A stretch of 64,000 bases of DNA from Silvimonas terrae (GCF_014202765.1 NZ_JACHHN010000004.1:457097-521096), one strand, 5' to 3'. Positions 46,888 through 57,613 are shown, counted from the first letter of the stretch. Numbers and translations: made by a program. The notes: a model not told the origin generated them from the sequence alone.

Positions 46888-47208
46888 ATGGATTTGTCCG
46901 GCCTGAACCTGCCGCAACTGTACAAGCTGCAAAAAGACCTTGATGCTGAAATCATCCGCCGCAAGGAAACCGACAAGGTCACCCTGATTAATGAACTGCA
47001 GCAACTTGCAGCCGCCAAGGGTTTTTCGCTGAACGAAGTGCTGGGCCTGGAAGGCAAAAAAGCGGGCAAGAAAGCCGCTTCTGCAAGCAAGGCGCAATAC
47101 CGCAATCCGGAAGATGCGACCCAGACCTGGTCTGGCCGTGGCCGCAAGCCGCAATGGGCTCTCAAGTGGCTGAGCGAAGGCAAATCGCTGGAAGACCTGC
47201 GCGTTTGA
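46888..47208 (+). CDS. hns: H-NS family nucleoid protein
   Basis: 106 residues from ATG at 46888 with TAGGAG upstream. The N-terminal helical oligomerisation region (LNLPQLYKLQKDLDAEIIRR) is followed by a basic linker (KKAGKKAASASK) and the C-terminal DNA-binding motif QTWSGRGRKPQWALKWLSEG, the betaproteobacterial H-NS/BpH3 signature. It should silence AT-rich, horizontally acquired DNA. It is monocistronic, with its own promoter and terminator. Whether it silences the stress island or fimbrial operon is not shown by sequence. Confidence 0.93.
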   Translation: MDLSGLNLPQLYKLQKDLDAEIIRRKETDKVTLINELQQLAAAKGFSLNEVLGLEGKKAGKKAASASKAQYRNPEDATQTWSGRGRKPQWALKWLSEGKSLEDLRV

Positions 47209-47247
47209 TTGCGCGGCGCCAATCTGGATTGGTGCACGTACTAAATA

Positions 47248-47278
47248 AAAAAAGGCAGCCGCAATGGCTGCCTTTTTT
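47248..47278 (+). terminator. terminator after hns
   Basis: AAAAAAGGCAGCC-GCAAT-GGCTGCCTTTTTT, a perfect stem with a T-run. Confidence 0.92.
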
Positions 47279-47354
47279 GTTACCGGCAATACCCCTGAGC
47301 GACTAAGACTGCCGGTACAATGGTGAGGTTGATATCCTGCATAAAAAGCCCGGC

Positions 47355-49514
47355 ATGTCCCACCCCCTTACCGCATCGCTCAACCCGCAACAGCGCGCCG
47401 CTGTTGAATTACCTGCAGAACACGCGCTGATTCTGGCCGGGGCCGGCAGCGGCAAGACCCGGGTGCTGACCACCCGTATTGCCTGGTTGTTGTCCACGGG
47501 GCAGATCAGCCCGGCAGGCTTGCTGGCCGTGACCTTTACCAACAAGGCGGCCAAAGAAATGCTGGCGCGCATTACCGCCATGATGCCCCTCAATCCACGT
47601 GGTTTGTGGGTGGGCACTTTTCACGGTTTGTGTAACCGCATGCTGCGCCTGCACCATCGTGATGCAGGTTTGCCTGCGGGTTTTGCCATTCTGGATTCAC
47701 AAGACCAGTTAGCGGCAATCAAGCGCGCAATGAAAACGCTCAATGCCGATGATGAGCGCTATCCGCCGCGCAGCATTGCGCAATATATCAACGGCAACAA
47801 AGAAGCCGGCATTCGCGCCGCTCAGGCGCAGGCATGGGATGAATACTCCCGCACCCAGCGCATGATTTACGCCGAATATGAATCCCAATGTCGGCGTGAA
47901 GGCGTGGTTGATTTTGCTGAATTGCTGCTAGCCTGCTATGAATTACTTGAACGTAATGAACCGTTGCGCACCCATTACCGCAGCCGGTTCAAGCATATTC
48001 TGGTGGACGAATTCCAGGATACCAACCAGTTGCAATATGCATGGCTGAAATTGCTTACCGGCCCGGACAGCGCATTATTTGCCGTGGGTGATGACGACCA
48101 GTCCATTTATGCCTTTCGGGGCGCGAGGGTGGGCAACATGCTGGACTTCCAGAAAGATTACGAGGTCAAACATGTAATCCGGCTGGAACAGAATTATCGT
48201 TCCCACGGCAATATCCTGAACGCGGCCAACGCGGTGATCGAACATAACCGTGATCGCCTCGGTAAACAATTGTGGACCGATGATGATGCGGGCGAGCCAA
48301 TCCGCCTGTATGAGGCCGCCACCGATAGCGAAGAAGCCGGCTTTCTGGTCGATGAAATATCAGCCCAGCAGCGTGATGGCATTGCCCTGGATGAGATCGC
48401 CATTCTTTATCGCTCCAATGCGCAATCCCGGATTATTGAGCATGCTCTCGTCGCGGCTGGCCTGCCCTACCGGGTTTATGGCGGTTTGCGCTTTTATGAG
48501 CGTCAGGAAATCAAACACGCGCTGGCCTATTTGCGTTTGATCGCCAATCAGGACGATGACAATGCGCTATTGCGGGTGATCAATTTCCCCACGCGTGGCA
48601 TTGGTAATCGCACGATAGAAACCCTGACCGATACCGCGCGGATTTCCGGCAGCAGCCTGTGGCAGGCCGCATGCAGTGCAGGTAGCGGGCGCAGTGCGGC
48701 GGCAGTGGGCCGCTTTGTGTTGATGATCGAAAACATGCACGTGCAGGCGCAAGGCATGGCGCTGCCGGACCTCATCAACATGGTGTTATCGGTTTCTGGC
48801 CTGTACGAGTTCTATCAGAACGAAAAAGAAGGCGAAGAGCGCCTCGCCAACCTGAACGAACTGGTGAGCGCCGCCACCAGGTTTGTGACAGAAGACGAAA
48901 ACAACCTGGTCGCCTTTCTGGCCAATGCCTCGCTGGAAGGCGGCGAGCACGCAGCCGAAGCCGGTGAGGCCGCCGTACAGTTAATGACCATCCATGCCGC
49001 CAAGGGGCTGGAATTTCACAGCGTGTTCCTGACCGGGCTGGAAGAAGGGCTGTTTCCGCACGACAACAGCCTGTCTGATCCCAAGGGGCTGGAAGAAGAA
49101 CGCCGGCTGATGTACGTGGCCATGACGCGCGCGCGCCGACGGTTGTTTATCTCGCTCTCACAAAGCCGCATGTTGCATGGGCAGATGCGCTACGCCCCGG
49201 CCAGCCGCTTTCTCAATGAAGTGCCCGACACACTACTTAAATACCTCAACCGTGGTTACGCGCCCAACAGCTTCGGCAGCAGTAGCACCAGCAGCACCAG
49301 CGACTGGTATGCACCGCCCACCACACCACGCCATCTGGAAACGCCGGATCATGGTCTTGCGATTGGCATGAAAGTGCGGCATCCCAAATTCGGTCTTGGT
49401 GTCGTGCTCAATCATGAAGGCGGCAGCAACGGCAATATCCAGGTCGATTTTGGTCAATTGGGCACCAAATGGCTGGCCGTGGCCTATGCCAAACTGGAGG
49501 CTGTAAAAGGATGA
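47355..49514 (+). CDS. uvrD: DNA helicase II, UvrD
   Basis: 3'-5' superfamily 1A helicase of nucleotide-excision and mismatch repair. 719 residues. Motifs: Q-motif LNPQQRAAVELP, Walker A LAGAGSGKTRVL, VTFTNKAAKEML, VDEFQDTNQLQ, GDDDQSIYAFRGA, RLEQNYRS, TIHAAKGLEFHSVFL and YVAMTRARRRLFI. The C-terminus has a Tudor-like end (MKVRHPKFGLGVVLNHEGGS, QVDFGQLGTKWLAVAYAKL), as in UvrD/PcrA. It is slightly shorter than the usual 720-750. The stop overlaps the start of the next gene by four bases. Confidence 0.96.
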   Translation: MSHPLTASLNPQQRAAVELPAEHALILAGAGSGKTRVLTTRIAWLLSTGQISPAGLLAVTFTNKAAKEMLARITAMMPLNPRGLWVGTFHGLCNRMLRLHHRDAGLPAGFAILDSQDQLAAIKRAMKTLNADDERYPPRSIAQYINGNKEAGIRAAQAQAWDEYSRTQRMIYAEYESQCRREGVVDFAELLLACYELLERNEPLRTHYRSRFKHILVDEFQDTNQLQYAWLKLLTGPDSALFAVGDDDQSIYAFRGARVGNMLDFQKDYEVKHVIRLEQNYRSHGNILNAANAVIEHNRDRLGKQLWTDDDAGEPIRLYEAATDSEEAGFLVDEISAQQRDGIALDEIAILYRSNAQSRIIEHALVAAGLPYRVYGGLRFYERQEIKHALAYLRLIANQDDDNALLRVINFPTRGIGNRTIETLTDTARISGSSLWQAACSAGSGRSAAAVGRFVLMIENMHVQAQGMALPDLINMVLSVSGLYEFYQNEKEGEERLANLNELVSAATRFVTEDENNLVAFLANASLEGGEHAAEAGEAAVQLMTIHAAKGLEFHSVFLTGLEEGLFPHDNSLSDPKGLEEERRLMYVAMTRARRRLFISLSQSRMLHGQMRYAPASRFLNEVPDTLLKYLNRGYAPNSFGSSSTSSTSDWYAPPTTPRHLETPDHGLAIGMKVRHPKFGLGVVLNHEGGSNGNIQVDFGQLGTKWLAVAYAKLEAVKG

Positions 49515-51175
49515 CCGCCAGCGACGCCACCATCAACGCCCGAGCCCTGGTCATCGACCGCGCCAGCGAAACCCGCGCGGCGCTGGGCCAGGCGCTGGCC
49601 GAAGCAGGCGTCGCGACCATTGATTACGCCAATCGGCAGACTGCCGCGCTGGGACTGATCCAGAATCACGATTATGACGTGGTGCTGTGCGAATACGATC
49701 TGGGCGGCGGCATGGACGGCGTGCATCTGTTTGAAGCCTGCCAACAGCACTACCTGCTCAAACCATCCTGCATCTTCATGATGGTGACGGGTGAGCGCCG
49801 CCAGGCCCAGGTCATGGGCGCGGCGGAACTGGTGCCGGATGGGTATCTGCTCAAGCCCTTCTCGACCGGTGACTTCATTGACCGCCTGAATCGCGCACAG
49901 CGACGCAAGGCGCGCTTTCGCGCGATCGATAACGCGGTACGGGCCGGCGATTACCTGGGCGCCGTGAGTGCCTGCGACCGGGAAATGGCCCTGCGCCCGC
50001 CCAACGAGGCAGAAGACTTCCTGCGCATGAAGACGTTTCTACTGCTGCGGCTGGGTGAACATCAGTCTGCCGTGGAATCGAGCACCGCCGCGCTGGATTT
50101 GCGGGATAGCGCCTGGGCGCGGCTGGGTCTGGGCAAGGCCCACTTTGGCCTGAAAGACTACGAACGGGCGCGTGAATGCTTTGAGACCGTCAAACGCGAC
50201 CACGAACTGGCCATGGAGTCCTACGACTGGCTGGCGCGCACCCTGAGCGTGCAAGGCGACATGACCGCCGCCCAGGCCACGCTAGCCCAGGCCCTGCAAC
50301 GCTCCCCCCTGACCGCACAACGCCAGACCGCGCTGGGGAGGCTGGCGGAACGTAATGGCGAACTGGATACCGCAGAAAACGCCCTGTCCCAGGCGCTCAA
50401 CCTGTCACGCGGCTCTTTCTGGCCGGACATCTCGCTTTATTGTGAACTGGGCCGCGTGCAACTGGCGCGGGATGATATTGGCGGCGCGCGGCGCACCATC
50501 CAGCGTTTACGCCGAGAGGTCTCCAGCGCCAACGAGGCCGTCGAGCCAATCTGTGAGCTGATCGAAGCCGCAGCGCTGGAAAAACTGGATGATCGCAAAG
50601 CCGCAGCCGAACTGTTTGAACATGCCTGCGAAACCCTGCGTGAGCAGGATGACCCGCTGCCCGGCGTGTTGATTGAAGCCGCGCGCCAGGCCTATACCCG
50701 CCGCCGCCAGGAAGCCGGTGCGGCACTGGTGCGCAGCGCGCTGGGCGCGGCATCGGATGACCCGGCCGTGATCGCCAGCGTGGAAAGCCTGTACCACGGC
50801 CTGGGCGAACCGGAAATTGGCCGGCAAATGGTGGCGGAGGTCACACGCGATCTGAGCCAGCTCAATAATGACGCTGTCAATGCGGTGCGAGATGGTAATC
50901 TCTCCGCGGCTGCCGACATGTTTATCAATGCCTTGCATGGCCGCAGCGGCAATGTGCAGTTGCTGCTCAATGCCGTGAACACGCTGCTTTCTTGCGTGAA
51001 TCAGCAGGGCTGGAACGATCATTACATGGACATGGCGCAACGCTATCTGGCGCGGGTGCGCAAACAAGACCCCACCAATGGCAAAGCGCGCCAACTGGCC
51101 GACGCCATGCGCCGTACACGCACGCGCTTCGGGATTGATGCCAGCGGCCAGCAACAACCGCCTGCTGCGGCCTGA
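49511..51175 (+). CDS. response regulator with TPR repeats
   Basis: 554 residues from ATG at 49511, overlapping the uvrD stop. Residues 10-130 are a receiver domain with DYDVVLCEYDLGGGMDGVHL (acceptor Asp) and GYLLKPFSTGDF (Lys). The rest is tetratricopeptide-like helical repeats (RARECFETVKRDHELAMESY, MTAAQATLAQALQRSPLTAQ, ELDTAENALSQALNLSRGSF). There is no DNA-binding or enzyme domain, so output is through protein contacts. An STAS gene follows 41 bases on. Relatives are linked to chemotaxis or motility in beta- and gammaproteobacteria. Confidence 0.88.
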   Translation: MTASDATINARALVIDRASETRAALGQALAEAGVATIDYANRQTAALGLIQNHDYDVVLCEYDLGGGMDGVHLFEACQQHYLLKPSCIFMMVTGERRQAQVMGAAELVPDGYLLKPFSTGDFIDRLNRAQRRKARFRAIDNAVRAGDYLGAVSACDREMALRPPNEAEDFLRMKTFLLLRLGEHQSAVESSTAALDLRDSAWARLGLGKAHFGLKDYERARECFETVKRDHELAMESYDWLARTLSVQGDMTAAQATLAQALQRSPLTAQRQTALGRLAERNGELDTAENALSQALNLSRGSFWPDISLYCELGRVQLARDDIGGARRTIQRLRREVSSANEAVEPICELIEAAALEKLDDRKAAAELFEHACETLREQDDPLPGVLIEAARQAYTRRRQEAGAALVRSALGAASDDPAVIASVESLYHGLGEPEIGRQMVAEVTRDLSQLNNDAVNAVRDGNLSAAADMFINALHGRSGNVQLLLNAVNTLLSCVNQQGWNDHYMDMAQRYLARVRKQDPTNGKARQLADAMRRTRTRFGIDASGQQQPPAAA

Positions 51176-51216
51176 GCCGCGCGACGGTCATCAAGACAAC
51201 CGACAAGGAACAAGCC

Positions 51217-51516
51217 GTGCAGGCGATTCTGGAACTGGCGCAACCGGTGGCGCATATCCGGCTGGCAGGCCATTTTACGTGGGAAGGTCAGCGCAGTTTC
51301 CGGCAGGTCACGCAGGATATGCTGGGCCACGCGGATATCGAGGCCATTCACTTTGACCTTGCGCGGGTAGAGAGCATGGACTCCACGGCGCTGGGGATGC
51401 TGCTCTTGCTGCATGAACGCGCGCCGGGACGAGCGATTGTGCTGCACGGCCTGCGGGCGGATATCCGGGAGATGGTGGATATTGCCAATACTGGCGGGAT
51501 TTTTGAATTACGGTAA
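51217..51516 (+). CDS. STAS-domain anti-sigma factor antagonist-like protein
   Basis: 99 residues starting at GTG (CAAGCCGTGCAGG) with AAGGAAC upstream. The STAS fold shows AHIRLAGHFTWEGQRSFRQV and the phosphorylatable Ser in DLARVESMDSTALGMLLLLH, followed by APGRAIVLHGLRADIREMVD. The DSTALG motif is the same as in SpoIIAA-type partners of anti-sigma kinases. No anti-sigma kinase lies nearby. With the REC-TPR gene it may form a phospho-switch pair. A perfect hairpin terminator follows. Confidence 0.85.
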   Translation: MQAILELAQPVAHIRLAGHFTWEGQRSFRQVTQDMLGHADIEAIHFDLARVESMDSTALGMLLLLHERAPGRAIVLHGLRADIREMVDIANTGGIFELR

Positions 51517-51538
51517 GTGTGGTTGCCAGCAGTAGATG

Positions 51539-51580
51539 GCCAACAAAAAAGGACACCTTGAAGGTGTCTTTTTTGTTGGC
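51539..51580 (+). terminator. terminator after the STAS gene
   Basis: GCCAACAAAAAAGGACACC pairs with GGTGTCTTTTTTGTTGGC across a short loop. The U-run is on both strands. Confidence 0.88.
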
Positions 51581-51667
51581 TGGTGTTGAGGCTTTCGTCG
51601 CCTGGACGGAGTGGTCGCGGGAATCCAGTCCAACCGCTGCAAGTGGCCTTTGCCATGCTGGTTGTAG

Positions 51668-52042
<375 letters not shown>

Positions 52043-52075
52043 TATTAGCCTCGAGTTACATGGTCGAAGGTCAAC

Positions 52076-52105
52076 AAAAAAGGACACCCGAGGTGCCCTT
52101 TTTTT
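52076..52105. terminator. terminator after kup
   Basis: AAAAAAGGACACC-CGA-GGTGCCCTTTTTT, with one mismatched pair, 17 bases beyond the kup stop and symmetric. Confidence 0.85.
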
Positions 52106-52121
52106 GATTCTATCGGCCTGA

Positions 52122-54020
52122 TTACAACTCCACCTGCATCCCCATTTCCACCACACGATTCGGCGGAATCTTGAAGTAGCTGGTCGCGCGTGTGGCATTG
52201 CGGGTCATCAAAGAGAACACCTTGCGCCGCCACCAGGCCATAGCCGGGTATTTACCCTCAACGATGGTCTCGCGGGAGAGGAAGAACGACGTCTGCATCG
52301 GGTCAAAATCCAGCTCCGGCTGCAGTTCTGCCACCTGCTTCAAAATGGACGGTACCGATGGTTCTTCCTTGAAGCCGTAGGTGGCGATCACCTGGTAGAA
52401 GCTCTCGCCCAGCTTGGGCACCACTACCTTTTCACGCTTGGCCACAAACGGGATATCTGCCGTGCGGATGGTCAAGAACACCACCTTCTCGTGCAGCACC
52501 TTGTTGTGCTTGAGGTTATGCAACAGTGCATGCGGCACCGAGTCTGCACTGGTGGTCATGAAGATGGCCGTGCCTTCCACGCGTTGCGGTGGGGCGGCTT
52601 CCAGGCTTTCGACAAAACCCTGGAGCGGCAATTCGCCTTCACGCAGACGATCACCCAGCAAAGTGCGGCCGCGCTTCCAGGTGGTCATCAGGGTAAAGAT
52701 AAACAAGCCCATCACCAGCGGTACCCAACCGCCGTCCGGCAGTTTGAGCATATTGGAGCTCAGGAAGATCAGATCGACCACCAGGAAACCGATCAGCACC
52801 ACGCGGAACAGCATCTTGCGACCGGGGTCCAGCGTTTTGCCCAGCACATTGAAGGCCAGCAGGGTAGTCATTACCATGGTGCCGCAAACCGACAAACCAT
52901 AGGCAGAGGCCAGGTTGTCAGAAGTGCGGAAAGCCAGCACCAGCAGAATCACCGCCACCATCAGGAACCAGTTGATTTGCGGCACGTAGATCTGGCCGAT
53001 TTCCTGGTCAGAGGTATGGTCGATATCCACCCGTGGGCAATAACCCAGTTGCACCGCCTGGTTGGTCATGGAGAACGCGCCGGAGATCACGGCCTGCGAG
53101 GCAATCACGGTGGCGGCCGCCGCCAGAATCACCAGCGGCGCCAGTGCCCACTGCGGCGCCAGCAAGAAGAACGGGTTCTTGATGGCGGCCGGGTTATGCA
53201 AGAGCAACGCACCCTGGCCGAAGTAACACAAGACCAGCGACGGCAATACCAGACCAAACCACGCGATCTTGATCGACTTCTGACCAAAGTGGCCCATGTC
53301 GGCGTAAAGCGCTTCGCCCCCGGTGACTGACAGCACGACCGCGCCCATGATGATGAAGCCGCGCAGCGGGAAATCCGCAATAAAGCGCGCGCCATAGAGC
53401 GGGTTGATCGCGGCAAAGACTTCTGGTGCATGAACAATGCTGCGCAGACCCATCACCGCCAGAGTGATAAACCAGAACACCATGATCGGGCCGAAGAATT
53501 TGCCTACTTTGCTGGTGCCATGGCGCTGAATCGCAAACAGGGCCACCAGCACAATGATGGTCAGCGGCACGATGTACGGGTCAAGCGTATGCGAAATGAC
53601 GCTGATCCCTTCAAAGGCAGAGAGGACGGAAATGGCGGGCGTAATGATGCCATCACCATAAAAGAGCGAAGCACCAAAGATGCCCAGCCCCATCAGCAAC
53701 AGGCCCTTGCGCGAACGCGGGTCCAGGTCACGCAGCGCCAGCGCCATCAGCGCCAGAATACCGCCTTCGCCACGGTTGTCGGCACGCATGATCACAACCA
53801 CATATTTGGCCGAGACCACGATCATGATCGCCCAGAAAATCAGCGACAGAATGCCCAGGATGTTTTCCGCGTTGATCGGCAGGTTGCCGTGTGCGGTCAG
53901 ACAGGTTTTAAGGGTGTACAACGGGCTGGTACCGATATCCCCGTACACCACGCCAATAGCGCCAACGGTCAACCCGGCAAGCCGGGAAGCGGAAGGAGCC
54001 TGGCCATGATTTGCGCCCAT
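52122..54020 (-). CDS. kup: low-affinity potassium uptake protein Kup
   Basis: 632 residues. Twelve membrane helices in the first 450 residues with GAIGVVYGDIGTSPLYTLKT, SLIFWAIMIVVSAKYVVVIM, LMALALRDLDPRSRKGLLLM, YGDGIITPAISVLSAFEGIS, GEALYADMGHFGQKSIKIAW and VNQPQ-like ALAPLVILAAAATVIASQAV. A cytoplasmic C-terminal domain of about 170 residues follows (VEGTAIFMTTSADSVPHALL, PSVPSILKQVAELQPELDFD). It moves K+ with protons into the cell. 74 bases separate the ampD stop from the kup start, so it may be read from the ubi operon or alone. Confidence 0.96.
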   Translation of the reverse strand: MGANHGQAPSASRLAGLTVGAIGVVYGDIGTSPLYTLKTCLTAHGNLPINAENILGILSLIFWAIMIVVSAKYVVVIMRADNRGEGGILALMALALRDLDPRSRKGLLLMGLGIFGASLFYGDGIITPAISVLSAFEGISVISHTLDPYIVPLTIIVLVALFAIQRHGTSKVGKFFGPIMVFWFITLAVMGLRSIVHAPEVFAAINPLYGARFIADFPLRGFIIMGAVVLSVTGGEALYADMGHFGQKSIKIAWFGLVLPSLVLCYFGQGALLLHNPAAIKNPFFLLAPQWALAPLVILAAAATVIASQAVISGAFSMTNQAVQLGYCPRVDIDHTSDQEIGQIYVPQINWFLMVAVILLVLAFRTSDNLASAYGLSVCGTMVMTTLLAFNVLGKTLDPGRKMLFRVVLIGFLVVDLIFLSSNMLKLPDGGWVPLVMGLFIFTLMTTWKRGRTLLGDRLREGELPLQGFVESLEAAPPQRVEGTAIFMTTSADSVPHALLHNLKHNKVLHEKVVFLTIRTADIPFVAKREKVVVPKLGESFYQVIATYGFKEEPSVPSILKQVAELQPELDFDPMQTSFFLSRETIVEGKYPAMAWWRRKVFSLMTRNATRATSYFKIPPNRVVEMGMQVEL

Positions 54021-54094
54021 GCTGCAGGAGTCTCTTGATATTGAATCGGGTAAATTATGTATAAAGCTTCAAGCGCCGCGATTATAGCCCCGCC

Positions 54095-54667
54095 TTACAG
54101 CTGTAGGCCCGCAGTATCCGGGTACAGGTGCGGCAACGCAACATAGACCCTTTGCCAGTCAAAACAGGGGCCGGGGTCCGTTTTGCGCAGTGGAGCGATA
54201 TCGTTATGTCCCACTATGGCACGCAGCGGCCAGGTTTGCGCCAGTCCTGTCGCCAGGGTTATTAACGCGGCATATTGCGCATCGGTAAACGGCGTGTGGT
54301 CGGTGCCTTCCAGTTCGATGCCGACCGAAAAATCATTGCAGCGCTCTCTTCCCTGCCAGTCTGACACGCCGGCATGCGCCGCCCGGTGCGACACGGGGAC
54401 AAATTGCACCACTGCACCGTCACGCCGGATAAAAAAATGGGATGACACCCGCAACGCGCCCAGATCGGCAAACAGCGGGTGATCAACGGGGATACTGTTG
54501 GTAAAGAGGCGTTCAACCAGATCGCCACCAAACTCACCCGGTGGCAGGCTGATGTTGTGGATCACCAGCAGGTCAATGGTGATGCCATCCGGGCGGGCGT
54601 CACAGTTGGGGCTGGGCACCGTTCTGGCCGGTGTATACCAGCCCGCCGCGTCAAACACCCCAGTCAT
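54095..54667 (-). CDS. ampD: 1,6-anhydro-N-acetylmuramyl-L-alanine amidase
   Basis: Cleaves anhydro-muropeptides in wall recycling. 190 residues from ATG at 54667 ([20 protein letters not shown]). Zn ligands lie in [19 protein letters not shown] (His), [17 protein letters not shown] (His and Asp). The catalytic Glu is in [20 protein letters not shown]. There is no signal peptide, as expected for a cytoplasmic amidase. Loss of AmpD derepresses ampC in other bacteria; no ampC/ampR is present here. The start overlaps the ubiB stop by four bases, so the two are coupled. Confidence 0.95.
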   Translation of the reverse strand: MTGVFDAAGWYTPARTVPSPNCDARPDGITIDLLVIHNISLPPGEFGGDLVERLFTNSIPVDHPLFADLGALRVSSHFFIRRDGAVVQFVPVSHRAAHAGVSDWQGRERCNDFSVGIELEGTDHTPFTDAQYAALITLATGLAQTWPLRAIVGHNDIAPLRKTDPGPCFDWQRVYVALPHLYPDTAGLQL

Positions 54668-56181
54668 CTGTGCCACCACAAGCTGGCAACCAGTGCCGCC
54701 AGCAGCACGGCGATCACACCCAGCAGCCAGTTGCGTTTTTTCTGTTCCCACATCAGGCCTTGATAGCCGGTGACCAGCAGTTCCGTGGTGTTCTGATTGG
54801 CCAGATCGTTGAGCTTGCGCGGCAAGGTGGGCAGCATGGCCGCCCACAGCGGGGCTTCATGCTTGATGTTGCGCCACAGGCCGCGCCAGCCAATCTGTTC
54901 ATTCATCCAGCGTTCAAGGAACGGTTTGGCGGTTTTCCACAGGTCCAGGTCCGGGTCCAGCTGACGGCCCAGACCCTCAATGTTGAGGAGCGTCTTTTGC
55001 AGCAAGACCAGTTGCGGCTGGATTTCGACATTGAAGCGGCGCGAAGTCTCAAACAATCGCAACAGGACCTGACCAAACGAGATTTGCGAAATCGGCTTGT
55101 CAAAGATGGGCTCGCAGACGGTGCGTACCGCCGCTTCCAGTTCCTCAACCCGTGTCTCTTTGGGCACCCAGCCAGACTCGATATGCGCGGCGGCAACGCG
55201 GTGGTAGTCGCGGTTGAAGAACGCCAGAAAATTGATCGCCAGGTATTGTTTGTCGACTTCCGACAACGTGCCGACGATGCCGAAATCCAGCGCAATATAG
55301 CGGTTATCCGCCGCGACAAAGATGTTGCCCGGGTGCATGTCGGCATGGAAAAAACCATCGCGGAATACCTGGGTGAAGAAGATCTCTACGCCATAAACCG
55401 AGAGTTTTTTCAGATCAATCCCATTAGCGCGCAGTTCTTCCACGCGCCCCACTGGAATGCCGTCCATCCACTCCAGGGTCAGCACCTGACGCGCACACCA
55501 GTCGTAGAACACTTCCGGCACGATGAGCATGTCCGAACCGGTGAAATTACGCCGCAGTTGCGAGGCGTTGCCGGCCTCGATCATCAGGTCGAGTTCGTCG
55601 TGCAGATATTTGTCGAATTCGGCCACGACCTCTTTGGGGCGCAGGCGTTTGCCATCGGCAAACAAGCGCTCGACCAGGCCGGCCATGACGCGCAGCAACG
55701 CCAGATCGCTCTCGATCACCGGCAAAATGCCGGGGCGCAGCACTTTGACCGCCACGTTGCGCCCATCCGGCAAGGTAGCGCGGTGTACCTGGGCGATCGA
55801 GGCCGAGGCCACCGGCGTGCGGTCGAACTGACCATAGAGTTCGGATACCGGCCGTTTGAGGCTGCTTTCAATCACCGCGACCGCAATATCGCCGGAGAAC
55901 GGCGGCACGCGGTCCTGCAAAAAAGCGAGCTCATCGGCAATATCAGCCGGCAGCAAATCTCGCCGGGTAGAGAGGACCTGGCCAAACTTGACGAAGATCG
56001 GGCCCAACGCTTCCAGCGCCAGCCGCAACCGTTCCGCACGTGGCTGATCGAGCTTGCGCCAGAAAAACAGGATGTTGACCAGGCGGGAGAGGCCGTGCAC
56101 GCGCTCGTGGCCGAGCAGGAATTCATCCAGCCCATAGTGGATGACCACACGGGCGATTTTAAGAAGGCGGAATATCCGCAT
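54664..56181 (-). CDS. ubiB: ubiquinone biosynthesis kinase-like protein UbiB
   Basis: Atypical ADCK-family protein needed for ubiquinone assembly. 505 residues. The family's KxGQ motif is in [20 protein letters not shown]. Other motifs: [78 protein letters not shown] and [20 protein letters not shown]. One C-terminal membrane helix ([20 protein letters not shown]) anchors it. Downstream of ubiJ by 71 bases and overlapping ampD. Confidence 0.96.
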   Translation of the reverse strand: MRIFRLLKIARVVIHYGLDEFLLGHERVHGLSRLVNILFFWRKLDQPRAERLRLALEALGPIFVKFGQVLSTRRDLLPADIADELAFLQDRVPPFSGDIAVAVIESSLKRPVSELYGQFDRTPVASASIAQVHRATLPDGRNVAVKVLRPGILPVIESDLALLRVMAGLVERLFADGKRLRPKEVVAEFDKYLHDELDLMIEAGNASQLRRNFTGSDMLIVPEVFYDWCARQVLTLEWMDGIPVGRVEELRANGIDLKKLSVYGVEIFFTQVFRDGFFHADMHPGNIFVAADNRYIALDFGIVGTLSEVDKQYLAINFLAFFNRDYHRVAAAHIESGWVPKETRVEELEAAVRTVCEPIFDKPISQISFGQVLLRLFETSRRFNVEIQPQLVLLQKTLLNIEGLGRQLDPDLDLWKTAKPFLERWMNEQIGWRGLWRNIKHEAPLWAAMLPTLPRKLNDLANQNTTELLVTGYQGLMWEQKKRNWLLGVIAVLLAALVASLWWHR

Positions 56182-56252
56182 GCGTATCCATTTATCCCGT
56201 CCCCGCGGGAACGTGTATTTGATCAGTTAAATCCAGACGTGGCGCAAGGCGC

Positions 56253-56813
56253 TCAGAACGACTTCACCGTCAGCCGCTCCAGCCGGGCTTCCAGCCGGGC
56301 CAGATCGTCACGCAACGCATCCACACTGGTACAGAAGGTATCAACGTGGCGCTTGGTGACCACCAGCGGTGCTTCATCACGCCAGTATTCGGTCAGTTCA
56401 ATCAGCAAGCGTGAACCGATAGCGCCCGGAATGCCGCCAATTTTGCCGGCGATCCAGGTGATCCGGTTGGCTGCGACGTCACCCACCAGTTGCGAGAGTT
56501 CTTCAGCCATATCCCAGCGCAGTTTGGCCAGCACCTGCCCCACGGCCGCCGCCAGTTCCGCATCGCCGTTCAATCCCACTTTTTTGCTGGCCGCATCACG
56601 ATCAAACAGCCAGGTCGTAAAGAACGTGGGCGAGAGCAGAATGCTGGCTTCGGCAAGGCCGGTGGCCGACGCCACCGTGCCATCGGCCCCGATGATCAGG
56701 GTGCCCGACAATACCGGCAACACCAGGCGGATCACACGGCCCTGGTAAGGCGCGAGTGCCGTGCGGGCGGCTTCGTCATGGGCCAGCATGCGGTTCAGGA
56801 TCGTGGCAAGCAT
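56253..56813 (-). CDS. ubiJ: ubiquinone biosynthesis accessory factor UbiJ
   Basis: SCP2-domain lipid-binding protein of the UbiJ-UbiK complex that supports ubiquinone assembly. The start at 56813 (MLATILNRMLAHDEAARTAL) follows a GAGG site; an upstream ATG at 56828 is possible. The SCP2 domain covers residues 1-120 (YQGRVIRLVLPVLSGTLIIG). A C-terminal helical region ends in a coiled coil (VDALRDDLARLEARLERL) that could pair with UbiK. 186 residues. It stands between ubiE and ubiB as in many proteobacteria. Confidence 0.9.
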   Translation of the reverse strand: MLATILNRMLAHDEAARTALAPYQGRVIRLVLPVLSGTLIIGADGTVASATGLAEASILLSPTFFTTWLFDRDAASKKVGLNGDAELAAAVGQVLAKLRWDMAEELSQLVGDVAANRITWIAGKIGGIPGAIGSRLLIELTEYWRDEAPLVVTKRHVDTFCTSVDALRDDLARLEARLERLTVKSF

Positions 56814-56875
56814 CAATACAGACCTCATTTAAATCGGGACATGACCATGCCCGCCGCAGCGGGCAAACCGGCACT

Positions 56876-57613
56876 TCAGATTTTGATGCCCTTGTGCAGG
56901 GCAACGACGCCCGCCGACAGATTGTGGTAATCCACTTTGGCAAAGCCGGCATCAAGCATCATGCCCTTGAGCGTTTCCTGATCCGGGTGCATGCGGATGG
57001 ATTCGGCCAGGTACTGGTAAGAATCGGCATCGTTGGCCACCAGTTTGCCCATGAACGGCAAAAGCTTGAAGGAGTACAGATCGTAAGCCGGCTTGAGCGG
57101 TGTCCAGACCTTGGAGAACTCCAGCACCAGCAAGCGTCCGCCCGGCTTGAGTACGCGATGCATTTCTTTGAGTGCTGCGTCTTTGTGGGTCATGTTTCTG
57201 AGACCAAACGCCACCGACACAATGTTGAAATAGTTATCCGGGAACGGCAGCTTTTCTGCATCACACAGCGCCACCGGCGTCGCCACGCCGGCATCCAGCA
57301 AGCGATCACGGCCCACGCCCAGCATGGAACTATTGATGTCGGTCAGCCAGACTTGCCCGGTCTTGCCCACTTTCTTGCAGAACGCTTTGGACAGATCGCC
57401 CGTACCGCCAGCAATATCCAGCACCTTGTCACCGGGCTTGGCGCCACTGGTTTCAATGGTGAAGAACTTCCAGGCGCGGTGCAGACCGGCGGACATCAGG
57501 TCATTCATTACGTCATATTTTTGCGCGACGGAATGAAAAACTTCGGCCACTTTCTGGGCTTTTTCTGATTCGTCGACCGTCTTGTAACCAAAGTGCGTGG
57601 TGTTATCGCTCAT
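56876..57613 (-). CDS. ubiE: ubiquinone/menaquinone C-methyltransferase UbiE
   Basis: Methylates the ring of demethylmenaquinol and 2-polyprenyl-6-methoxy-benzoquinol using SAM. 245 residues with the family marks [59 protein letters not shown] (SAM motif I), [20 protein letters not shown] and [20 protein letters not shown]. It is the second gene of an operon reading DUF971, ubiE, ubiJ, ubiB, ampD on the minus strand. Confidence 0.97.
   Translation of the reverse strand: MSDNTTHFGYKTVDESEKAQKVAEVFHSVAQKYDVMNDLMSAGLHRAWKFFTIETSGAKPGDKVLDIAGGTGDLSKAFCKKVGKTGQVWLTDINSSMLGVGRDRLLDAGVATPVALCDAEKLPFPDNYFNIVSVAFGLRNMTHKDAALKEMHRVLKPGGRLLVLEFSKVWTPLKPAYDLYSFKLLPFMGKLVANDADSYQYLAESIRMHPDQETLKGMMLDAGFAKVDYHNLSAGVVALHKGIKI

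Noticed and set aside
54631..56748. 705-codon frame opposite ubiB and ubiJ
   Set aside because: Shadow of two well-supported genes; no domain recognised.
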